From assembly GCA_016200155.1 (NCBI GenBank), contig JACQFG010000212.1, positions 1-12,032 of the forward strand: 12,032 bases of DNA, written 5' to 3'. This stretch comes from Planctomycetota bacterium (GTDB taxonomy: Bacteria > Planctomycetota > Planctomycetia > Gemmatales > Gemmataceae). Below, piece after piece: positions 1 to 5,976 of this stretch. The notes below the pieces were generated by a model. That model was not told where the DNA came from and did not search any database. It saw nothing but the letters and a program-made list of their open reading frames with translations. The position numbers and the translations under genes were made by a program. Numbering within the stretch: position 1 is the stretch's first letter; every line of letters begins with the position of its first letter.

Positions 1-108
1 GCGACTGCCCTGCCGGCCCTGGACGCAGCACTGGCGAACGGCCGACTCTTCGGCACGCCGGAGGTCATCGCCCTGATGACGCAGCTCCGCAAGCAAGCGG
101 GGAAGTGA
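1..108 (+). CDS. C-terminal tail of an unidentified protein (5' truncated)
   Basis: Frame 1 is open from the first base and ends at TGA (106-108), giving 35 residues that end in LMTQLRKQAGK. The tail is alanine- and leucine-rich and probably helical. It converges with the minus-strand PQQ-like gene, and a perfect hairpin lies between the two ends. This arrangement and the codon composition suggest a real gene end rather than a chance frame. There is too little sequence to name a family, and the start lies outside the window. Confidence 0.5.
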   Translation, partial: ATALPALDAALANGRLFGTPEVIALMTQLRKQAGK

Positions 109-123
109 TTGGGTGATGGCATT

Positions 124-180
124 CAGAGCCTGAAGCGTGAGCGAAGGATGGGGCGTCCTTCGCTCACGCTTCAGGCTCTG
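124..180. terminator. Perfect 25-bp inverted repeat, likely bidirectional terminator; palindrome family A
   Basis: Arms 124-148 and 156-180 are exact reverse complements of 25 nt with a 7-nt loop. The hairpin sits between two convergent gene ends, 15 nt after the plus-strand stop and 9 nt after the PQQ-like gene stop. A short T-containing stretch follows on the plus strand. The stem is longer and more GC-rich than a usual intrinsic terminator, and it shares 18 of 23 positions with the palindrome at 4255-4308. It is therefore best seen as a dispersed palindromic repeat that may also end transcription. Confidence 0.7.
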
Positions 181-189
181 ATTTCATTG

Positions 190-1491
190 CTACTGCTTGA
201 TGTCGTAGCAAAGGATCTGGTCGTTGCCGCGCAGGTAGAGTCGGCCGTGATAGATGACGGGGTGCTGCCAGCCGGGGGTGCTCAAGGGGGGCGTGAAGGC
301 GCCCTTGACTTTGTAGGCGGTCGGCGCGGCTTCAATCAGGGCCATGACGCCGCTTTCGTAGCGGAAATAGAGGTTGCCGTCGGCGAAGAGGACCGCCGCG
401 GAGCGACCGCCCGGGCCGCGTTCGGGACCCCACACGAGTTTGCCGGTCTTCCATTCGAGGCAGAACGGCAGCCCTTCGTTGTGTCCGTGTCCGCCGTAGA
501 TGTAGTCGCCGAGCATGATCATGCCGCCGTGATGGTTCTGGAGCTTGCCGCCCTTGAGGAAATATTGCTCTTCGACTTTGATGCCTTTCTTGCCGTCGGG
601 CACGAGCTTGAGCAAGGCGGCGCCGGTGCCGTAGCCTGTCGAGGTGAAGACGAAATCGCCTTTGACGATGGCGGTGGGGATATTGGCGGTGCCGTTGGCG
701 ACTTTGGCGTAGTTCCACAGGAACTTGCCGGTCTCGGCTTCGACGCCGATGAGGCCGAGCTGGTTGTGGCAGAGGGTGATGTACATTTTGACGCCGGCGA
801 CGTCGGCCTTGACGATGGAGCCAAAGCCGGTGCCGTCGTTCTTGGGGGAGGGGCAGGTCCAGTAGGTGTCGCCGCTGCGCTTGTTGAGGGCGACCATGCA
901 CGTCTTGCCGCCGGGAGCGCAGATCAAGTGATCGCCGTCGATCGTCACGGATTCGGCATATCCGCCGAAACCGGGCCGCCTGTTATCCACCATATTGAAT
1001 TCTTTGAAGATATCCTTTTGCCAGACAACGGCGCCGTCCGCCGTCTTCAAGCAGAAGAGCTTGCCTTGCTGGGACAAGACGTAGACGTGTTCGCCGTCAA
1101 CGGTGGGCGTGCTGCGCGGCTCATTGCCCCCGGCGTTGGCCAGCTTGGTGTTCCAGATTTCCTTGCCGGTGTCGGCGTTGATGCAGAACGCGCTCACCTG
1201 TCCTTTGACGTGTCCCATGGTGAAAATCTTGCCCTGGACAATCGCCAGGCTGGACATCCCGGAACCGACCGACGATCCGCCGTTGACCTTCTTAGCATCC
1301 CACAGCAGCTTCGGTCCATCCTTGGGCCATTCCTTGAGGAGCCCGGTATCGGTGCAGATGCCGTCGCGCGCCGATCCGCGCCATTGCGGCCAATCGGCGC
1401 CATTCTTGTTCGGCGGGGCGCGGTCGGGCTTGGAAAACGCAGCAGAAACCAGAAGAGACAAGGCGAAACACGCGAAGAGAAGGGAACGCAT
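190..1491 (-). CDS. Exported PQQ-binding-like beta-propeller repeat protein
   Basis: A 433-aa protein. Residues 1-20 form a signal peptide (MRSLLFACFALSLLVSAAFS), followed by a proline-rich spacer and the WPQWRG motif at 34-39 that opens many planctomycete PQQ-like propeller proteins. The rest carries repeated blade signatures of the type TGKEIW, DGAVVW and TGKLVW. This fits an eight-bladed, BamB/quinoprotein-like fold acting outside the cytoplasm. The sequence does not show whether it binds PQQ or is a catalytically inactive scaffold. The frame stays open upstream to 1926, but that extension reads antisense through the tRNA-Ser, so the ATG at 1491 just before the signal peptide is the sensible start. 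No clear Shine-Dalgarno precedes it. It stands alone, divergent from the tRNA. Confidence 0.9.
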   Translation of the reverse strand: MRSLLFACFALSLLVSAAFSKPDRAPPNKNGADWPQWRGSARDGICTDTGLLKEWPKDGPKLLWDAKKVNGGSSVGSGMSSLAIVQGKIFTMGHVKGQVSAFCINADTGKEIWNTKLANAGGNEPRSTPTVDGEHVYVLSQQGKLFCLKTADGAVVWQKDIFKEFNMVDNRRPGFGGYAESVTIDGDHLICAPGGKTCMVALNKRSGDTYWTCPSPKNDGTGFGSIVKADVAGVKMYITLCHNQLGLIGVEAETGKFLWNYAKVANGTANIPTAIVKGDFVFTSTGYGTGAALLKLVPDGKKGIKVEEQYFLKGGKLQNHHGGMIMLGDYIYGGHGHNEGLPFCLEWKTGKLVWGPERGPGGRSAAVLFADGNLYFRYESGVMALIEAAPTAYKVKGAFTPPLSTPGWQHPVIYHGRLYLRGNDQILCYDIKQ

Positions 1492-1557
1492 CAGGAGGCT
1501 CCGTGAGCAAGGCGGGGTGTAGGAATCGGCGGGATCGCGGGCGTTGCGACTTCCTCT

Positions 1558-1586
1558 TTTGTAATCGACCGCCTCGCAAAGAGCAA
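1558..1586 (-). promoter_or_regulatory. Candidate sigma70-type promoter of the PQQ-like gene
   Basis: On the minus strand TTGCTC (1586-1581) and TACAAA (1563-1558) are separated by exactly 17 nt. They would start transcription near 1551, about 60 nt upstream of the ATG at 1491. Each box matches the consensus at four positions. The assignment rests only on spacing and position. Confidence 0.33.
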
Positions 1587-1622
1587 GGGCGGGCTCATCT
1601 TCTCCTGGATCGCGTGAGGCCC

Positions 1623-1628
1623 TATAAT
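1623..1628 (+). promoter_or_regulatory. Perfect -10 box (TATAAT) ahead of tRNA-Ser
   Basis: TATAAT lies 15 nt before the first base of the tRNA, so transcription would begin a few bases upstream of the mature 5' end. I see no good -35 hexamer at 16-18 nt spacing. Confidence 0.45.
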
Positions 1629-1643
1629 GCCCAGCGTGCGTCG

Positions 1644-1730
1644 GGAGAGGTGACAGAGTGGCCGATTGTGCCGGTCTCGAAAACCGGTGTGCGCGCAAGC
1701 GTACCGAGGGTTCGAATCCCTCCCTCTCCG
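1644..1730 (+). tRNA. tRNA-Ser (anticodon CGA)
   Basis: An 87-nt class II tRNA. The acceptor stem GGAGAGG (1644-1650) pairs with CCTCTCC (1723-1729), and G1730 is the discriminator base typical of tRNA-Ser. The anticodon stem CCGGT/ACCGG encloses the loop CTCGAAA with anticodon CGA, which reads UCG codons. A long variable arm of the serine type follows. The T arm is GAGGG-TTCGAAT-CCCTC. The 3' CCA is not encoded, since CTT follows G1730. A TATAAT box lies just upstream. Read antisense, it yields the well-known false peptide EREGFEPSVR, which explains the spurious long extension of the neighbouring minus-strand frame. Confidence 0.96.
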
Positions 1731-1825
1731 CTTGTTTTAGACACGTCGAAAAGCAGCAAGAACCGCAAAGTGAGATCGATCGGCCCGCGCTAGATGCGGC
1801 CACGGCAGACCAACGACGGAGTGGC

Positions 1826-1940
1826 TTGTCACAGCTAAAATGTCGGGTTGCGATGATGTGGCACGACGCTCCGCGTCGTGATAGATGCGACGCGGAGCGT
1901 CGCACCACATTGGGGGTACCCGACAAATAAGCTGTGACAA
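1826..1940. repeat. 115-nt composite palindrome (MITE-like or REP-like element)
   Basis: The whole segment is symmetric about one centre (between arms ending at 1878 and 1888, 9-nt loop). The outer termini TTGTCACAGCT / AGCTGTGACAA match over 11 bp. A second block around 1841-1848 pairs with 1918-1925. The inner block 1864-1878 pairs perfectly with 1888-1902 (CGACGCTCCGCGTCG core). Mismatched internal loops separate the blocks. It contains no open reading frame of note. It lies 13 nt after the histidine kinase stop codon and downstream of the tRNA-Ser, so it could also end transcription from both sides. No target-site duplication is obvious. Confidence 0.72.
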
Positions 1941-1953
1941 TGCAGTAATCCGC

Positions 1954-3762
1954 TTATTCCGCGGCAGGTGGCGTGGCATCCGCCAGCGCGGGGAGCGTGA
2001 AGCAGAAGGTGGTGCCTTGGCCGGGTTCTGAAGCGCCGACCCACATCTTGCCGCCGTGATGTTCGACGACGCGCCGGCAGTAGGCCAGGCCGATGCCGTG
2101 GCCGGCAATGGCCCGGCCGTCCGCGTCCTTGACGTGGTCGCGCTTGAACAGGCCGAAGAGTCGCTCCCACTTGTCGATGTGCGGCGTGTGCTTGTAGATG
2201 CGCTCGACGCCCATGCCGTTGTCGCGCACGCTGAAGAGCCATTCATCCTCGCGCCGCGCCGCGCTCACGTGAACCTTGGGGGCACGCTTGGCCCGATACT
2301 TGATGGCGTTGCTCAGGAGGTTGCGGAACACCGCCTTCAGGCTCTCGCGATGAGCGAGCAGGTTCGGCAGCGCGCGAAAGGTGATCCGGCCCCCGCAGGC
2401 GTCGAGGTCGCGCTGCAGCTCGGTGCGCACCTCACGCAAGAGGTCGGCACAGGCGAAGCGGTCGAATCGCTTTGCCGTCTCGCTCACGCGGGCGAACTCG
2501 AGCATCCCGTTCACCATTTTCACCATTTCCGCGCAGAACGACTCGACGTTGGCGAGTCGCTTCGTCGGCGTGACGTTTTTTTCCGAAAGCGCCTCGGAGA
2601 GGTCGCGCAGATGATGGGACATCTCATGGGCGACGTCGGTGCCGTACTTGGCCAGTGCCTCGTTGGAGGCGTTCAAGGCGGCGGTCCGGTCGGCGACGCG
2701 CTCCTCGAGCGTGCGATTGAGCTGGATCAGCGCCTCCTCGGCATTCTTCATGCGGGTAATGTCGAAGGCGACTCCCTGGAGGAACATCGGCCGGCCGCCG
2801 GCGTCGCGGATGACCTTCGCCTCGCCATGGACCCAGACGACCCGCCCGTCACGGGCGATGAAGCGGTACACCGAGCGGAATGGCTGGGCGGTGGCGCAGG
2901 TGCGGGCGAACTCGATATGCCAGCGTTCGCGGTCCTCCGGGTGCAGTTGCCGATGCCAGAGCACCGGGTCCTCCAGCCATTCGCGCTGCGTGAAGCCGAG
3001 CAGGTCAACGATCTGCGGGCTGACGTAAAGTTCGCTCTTGGCCTCGTCGAGCGCCGCCATGAAGGTGACGGCGGGAATCTCCTCGACGAGCGAGCGGTAG
3101 CGCAGCTCGGCCTTGGCGAGTTCCGCCTCGCGCGCCTTGCGCTCGGTGACGTCGCGGATGACGCTGGTGACCAACAGGCCATGGTCGGTCTTGAGCGGGC
3201 TGAGGCTGATCTCGACAGGGAACTCGCGGCCGTCCTTGCGCACGCCGAACAGCGGCAATCCCGCGGCGCCCATGGGGCGCGTGCGCGCTTCGTCGAAGAA
3301 CCCACGGCGCTTTTGCACGTGCTTCTTGTGGTAGCGCGCCGGCACCAGCATCTCGATCTTCTTGCCGCGCATTTCCGTGCGGTCGTAGCCGAACATCTTT
3401 TCGGTCTGGATATTGACGAGCACGATCGTCCCGTGGCCGTCGATCGTCACCATCGCGTCCGGCGCCGATTCCAGGATATCCAGCAGCGTCTTGTTGGACA
3501 GGTCCGGCAGCGAACCGGTTGATTCCTCCGGCGGGTCCGGCTCCGCAATCGAGGACCGCGCCGGGTCGGGCGACGCGGGCGCCGGCTCGGCCTCCGCCTC
3601 GGACCCGTGCGGGATCAGGCTGCGCAGCAACGTCTCGGCAGCCTGCTCCGACAGCTCCGACCAGAGCAGCTCCACGTTCGGGGCGCTCAGCTTCTGCAAA
3701 ATGGCCACGGCGTCTTCATAGGTCGACAGCGCCGGCATCGTGGCGATTTCAGAATCATTCAT
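1954..3762 (-). CDS. Soluble PAS-PAS sensor histidine kinase (phytochrome-like kinase core)
   Basis: A 602-aa cytoplasmic kinase with no transmembrane segment. The order is a helical N-terminus (about 1-48), a Pro/Glu/Ala-rich linker (52-86), PAS 1 (about 92-210), PAS 2 with PAC (about 218-340), a coiled coil, a DHp helix with phospho-acceptor H379 in VAHEMSHHLRDL, and a HATPase domain. The ATP-site boxes are visible: N box NLLSNAIKY (481-489), G1 DNGMGV (from 514), F box RLFGLFKR, and G2 GHGIGLAYC (from 554). The catalytic core resembles bacteriophytochrome-type kinases, whose partners are Rcp1-like receivers, and such a receiver is encoded at 9543-10010. The H box has HEM and lacks the usual downstream Pro. 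The ATG at 3762 has GGAGAGG 7 nt upstream and overlaps the endopeptidase stop by 8 nt, implying translational coupling. A TTG at 3768 is too close to the Shine-Dalgarno. The ligand sensed is unknown. Confidence 0.93.
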   Translation of the reverse strand: MNDSEIATMPALSTYEDAVAILQKLSAPNVELLWSELSEQAAETLLRSLIPHGSEAEAEPAPASPDPARSSIAEPDPPEESTGSLPDLSNKTLLDILESAPDAMVTIDGHGTIVLVNIQTEKMFGYDRTEMRGKKIEMLVPARYHKKHVQKRRGFFDEARTRPMGAAGLPLFGVRKDGREFPVEISLSPLKTDHGLLVTSVIRDVTERKAREAELAKAELRYRSLVEEIPAVTFMAALDEAKSELYVSPQIVDLLGFTQREWLEDPVLWHRQLHPEDRERWHIEFARTCATAQPFRSVYRFIARDGRVVWVHGEAKVIRDAGGRPMFLQGVAFDITRMKNAEEALIQLNRTLEERVADRTAALNASNEALAKYGTDVAHEMSHHLRDLSEALSEKNVTPTKRLANVESFCAEMVKMVNGMLEFARVSETAKRFDRFACADLLREVRTELQRDLDACGGRITFRALPNLLAHRESLKAVFRNLLSNAIKYRAKRAPKVHVSAARREDEWLFSVRDNGMGVERIYKHTPHIDKWERLFGLFKRDHVKDADGRAIAGHGIGLAYCRRVVEHHGGKMWVGASEPGQGTTFCFTLPALADATPPAAE

Positions 3763-4237
3763 GGCCAATCCTCTCCAAAAGCGCTTGCACCAAGGCGATC
3801 GTTCCGGGAATCGCCGCCGCCACCGGGTCGCTCAGGCCGATCTGGCCTTCCTCGGGACCGAACGACGCGGGCTCGCAGCCGACGAGCCAGAGCGGCGGCA
3901 GCTTTCCTTGCGTTGCCCGGATCAGCCGCAGCACGCGCACCGGGTGCATGCCGTGTGTATCGATTACGTCGTCGGCATCGGGCAGATCGTCGAGTGTCGG
4001 CTCGAGCACGTACAACGCTCCCGATGCGCCGCCTCGTTTTACCACGTCCAGCAGGATCACGGCGGCGTAATCGTCCTGCAAGGCGAACGCCAGGTCATGG
4101 CCGCGAATCCCGAAATCGACGACGCGCACATGCGGCGGCAAGGGCGTCTGCGCCAACCGGCGCGCGGCCTCGCTGCCGAAGGCGTCGTCGCCGTGAAACA
4201 GGTTGCCGACACCGGCGATGAGCACGCGCGGGTTCAT
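3755..4237 (-). CDS. [NiFe]-hydrogenase maturation endopeptidase (peptidase M52, HybD/HyaD-like)
   Basis: A 160-aa protein, the normal length for the family. It opens with MNPRVLIAGVGN, the hallmark GxGN motif, followed by GDDAFG. By alignment with HybD the likely Ni-sensing residues are the acidic residue in that motif (D18), D41 in VVDFGIRG, and H95 in DTHGMHP. These enzymes recognise Ni in the pre-large subunit and cut just after the last active-site His of DPCxxCxxH, closing the active site. The probable substrate is the large subunit at 5972-7738. The start at 4237 is chosen because it begins the conserved core and has GGAG about 7 nt upstream; the reading frame upstream runs into a palindrome. 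The stop overlaps the histidine kinase start by 8 nt. Confidence 0.93.
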   Translation of the reverse strand: MNPRVLIAGVGNLFHGDDAFGSEAARRLAQTPLPPHVRVVDFGIRGHDLAFALQDDYAAVILLDVVKRGGASGALYVLEPTLDDLPDADDVIDTHGMHPVRVLRLIRATQGKLPPLWLVGCEPASFGPEEGQIGLSDPVAAAIPGTIALVQALLERIGHE

Positions 4238-4254
4238 GAGTCGTCTCCGGCGCC

Positions 4255-4308
4255 GAGCCCGAAGCGCAAGCAAGGGACACGCTCATCCCTTGCTTGCGGT
4301 TCGGGCTC
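4255..4308. repeat. Inverted repeat, palindrome family A, between two hydrogenase-cluster genes
   Basis: Arms 4255-4277 and 4286-4308 are 23 nt each with one mismatch and an 8-nt loop. The base overlaps the stop codon (4307-4309) of the 358-aa gene, and the element ends 6 nt before the endopeptidase Shine-Dalgarno. Compared with the 124-180 hairpin there are five transitions per arm, all compensated in the opposite arm. Within an operon it may stabilise the upstream mRNA or attenuate transcription. Confidence 0.75.
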
Positions 4309-5383
4309 AAAGCAGCTCAATCTCTGCCCGGCTGAAGAAGAACCGGTGGCCCGGTTTGCCGGCGTGTCCGAGGTCGCGGCCGGGATCATCGTCCAGCGTC
4401 ACCGTAAAGAACACGCGCCCCTCGAAGTCCTGTTCGATCGAGGCGATGGTTGCTCGTTTGCCGTCCAGGGCAAGATCGAGGATGTCGGCCCGGCCGCGCG
4501 GATGCAGACGGACGCGCATCCCAGGTTCGAGGGCCGCGGACGTCCGCCATGCTCCGTGCAGCGCGGCGAGTTGAGCGTCCGTCAGGTGCTCGGTGCGCTC
4601 CAGGATGCCGCGCGTCCGCTCATCGCGGCGCATCGCGTCCTTCTCCGCGTCCGTCAAGGTCAAGATGCGCAGTGTCAATATCTCGTCGATCTCGGTGCCG
4701 TCGAAGAGGTCGCCTGGACTCTCCGGGGCGACCTGCGGAAAGTCGTAGAGGATGATGGGAGCAGCCAGGAGCATGTCGTGCCGGGCCTGGTCGCCGACGA
4801 GGACCGGCCAGGCCCCGCGATTCCGGCACGTCGCCGCCAGCGCCCGGGCATCATCCGGCGGATCGATCGACGAAAGGAAGCGGCCGTTCTCGACGCCGAG
4901 AACTGCGTGCGTGGACAACATGAGCGCGGATGAGGCCGGCGCCTCGTTGGCGATGCGCAAGCCAATCTTGACGATTGGATCGTTCCCGGCCTCGATGGCC
5001 AGCTCCGCGCTGCCTTCGAGGGTGCTGTCCTTGCGACCTTGCCAGCCACGAAACGCAAACGCCGTTGTTATCGGTCCGTCGGCCAGATCGTTCAGCGCGC
5101 AAGCCGGCATCACCACTTCGCGTTCTGTGACGGCGCCGTCGTCCATCGCCTGCAAGAAGCGAACCCGGCCGTGAAGTGCCGTGCCCGGGTTGCCGCGCAC
5201 CAGGAACTCCGTCTGCATGGCCCACGGCTCGATTTCACCGGCTGCCATGCTGCAGGCTTTCGGGAGGAGCGATCCGAGCAGCGAGGGCCGCCGATTCTTG
5301 ACGGACGATCGGCGATAAGGATACAGCGAATATCCTTCGTAAAGAATTGCCCGCGCAATCGGGTCCACTCGCGTGAAGTCCAC
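4307..5383 (-). CDS. Uncharacterised hydrogenase-cluster protein
   Basis: A 358-aa protein with no signal peptide or membrane span. The N-terminus has ILYEGYSLYPYRRSSVKNR (about 13-31), and the C-terminus (about 289-358) has RVRLHPRGRADILDLALDG, DFEGRVFFTVTLDDDPGRDLG and HRFFFSRAEIELL. From memory, proteins with these two ends recur beside group 1h [NiFe]-hydrogenases, but no function is established that I know of. The order and co-translation suggest an assembly or accessory role. The start is GTG at 5383, with GGGAGGG about 8 nt upstream, overlapping the preceding stop, and only 4 nt separate it from the NifU-like gene. It has few cysteines and no visible metal-binding cluster. Confidence 0.85.
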   Translation of the reverse strand: MDFTRVDPIARAILYEGYSLYPYRRSSVKNRRPSLLGSLLPKACSMAAGEIEPWAMQTEFLVRGNPGTALHGRVRFLQAMDDGAVTEREVVMPACALNDLADGPITTAFAFRGWQGRKDSTLEGSAELAIEAGNDPIVKIGLRIANEAPASSALMLSTHAVLGVENGRFLSSIDPPDDARALAATCRNRGAWPVLVGDQARHDMLLAAPIILYDFPQVAPESPGDLFDGTEIDEILTLRILTLTDAEKDAMRRDERTRGILERTEHLTDAQLAALHGAWRTSAALEPGMRVRLHPRGRADILDLALDGKRATIASIEQDFEGRVFFTVTLDDDPGRDLGHAGKPGHRFFFSRAEIELL

Positions 5384-5387
5384 GGCG

Positions 5388-5879
5388 CTAACCCTCCCGG
5401 ACCACGGGCAGCGACAGCAGCGTGCTCACCGCCGCATCGGCATCGATGATCTCGATTCGCAAGATGTCCGGCGCCCGATCGAGGATGGCGCGCTCGAGCA
5501 AGTCGTGAGCGTCCTGCCCGCCGCCGACGCGCAGGCGCACCGCGTCGTGGCTGGCGTCGATCATCTCCACGGACGCGCCGTGCCGGGCCAGCAGCGGGCG
5601 AACCTGATCGAGAGCTTGCCGCACCCGCGTTTCCAGGTCGACCGGATGCAGGCCGTGCAGGAGCAACAGTCGGCTGACCAGCTCGTCGGCAACCAGCTCG
5701 GCGAGTGCCGCGCCGGGAATCTTCTCGAGGATATTGGCCAGCCCGGTGCGATGCACGTCGAGCAAGGCGCGCACTATCTCGACCGCCGAGGCGCGGACCA
5801 CGGGATTGCCGTGCTCCTGGATGGCCGCGATCAGCTCCTCGATGCGCTGCATCCGGTCCTGAAAGGGGGCGTTGTCCAT
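5388..5879 (-). CDS. NifU-like C-terminal-domain protein lacking cysteines
   Basis: A 163-aa protein. The N-terminal helical half contains DELVSRLLLLHGLHPVDLET (about 67-86), a segment typical of the NifU-family protein next to group 1h hydrogenases. The second half follows the NifU scaffold-domain pattern (RVRQALDQVRPLL, GASVEMID, VRLRV, LLERAILDRAPDILRIEI). In normal members a CxxC motif follows the VRLRL strand and binds an Fe-S cluster. Here that place reads VGGGQDAHDLL, and the whole protein has no cysteine. It is therefore unlikely to carry a cluster itself and may be a structural or assembly partner. The start at 5879 has GAGG 5 nt upstream; the longer open frame runs back through the intergenic palindromes and was not used. 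The next gene starts 4 nt after its stop. Confidence 0.85.
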   Translation of the reverse strand: MDNAPFQDRMQRIEELIAAIQEHGNPVVRASAVEIVRALLDVHRTGLANILEKIPGAALAELVADELVSRLLLLHGLHPVDLETRVRQALDQVRPLLARHGASVEMIDASHDAVRLRVGGGQDAHDLLERAILDRAPDILRIEIIDADAAVSTLLSLPVVREG

Positions 5880-5903
5880 GGCTACCTCGCAAGCCGCCAA
5901 AAT

Positions 5904-5976
5904 CGTAGGACAGGCTGCCAGCCTGTCCCCGGTGCGTTGTGGGTATTCCGGGACAAGCTGGCAGCTTGTCCCTACG
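5904..5976. repeat. Pair of related palindromes between large subunit and NifU-like gene
   Basis: Two palindromes, 5908-5928 (GGACAGGCTGCCAGCCTGTCC) read in two 10-nt arms around C5918, and 5950-5972 around G5961, are themselves near-inverted copies of each other. They are bounded by CGTA and TACG. The second overlaps the large-subunit stop codon (5972-5974). Each could fold alone, or both could form one larger cruciform. A degenerate relative lies at 10042-10062. Confidence 0.7.

Noticed and set aside
109..1506. A 465-codon plus-strand open frame
   Set aside because: It is antisense to the PQQ-like gene and includes the hairpin. Its composition is that of a shadow frame and it shows no recognisable domain.
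1492..1926. N-terminal extension of the PQQ-like protein
   Set aside because: The extension runs antisense through the tRNA-Ser and yields the known artefact peptide EREGFEPSVR. The signal peptide starts at 1491.
2056..3522. A 488-codon plus-strand open frame
   Set aside because: It is antisense to the histidine kinase, whose kinase boxes and PAS domains are clear.
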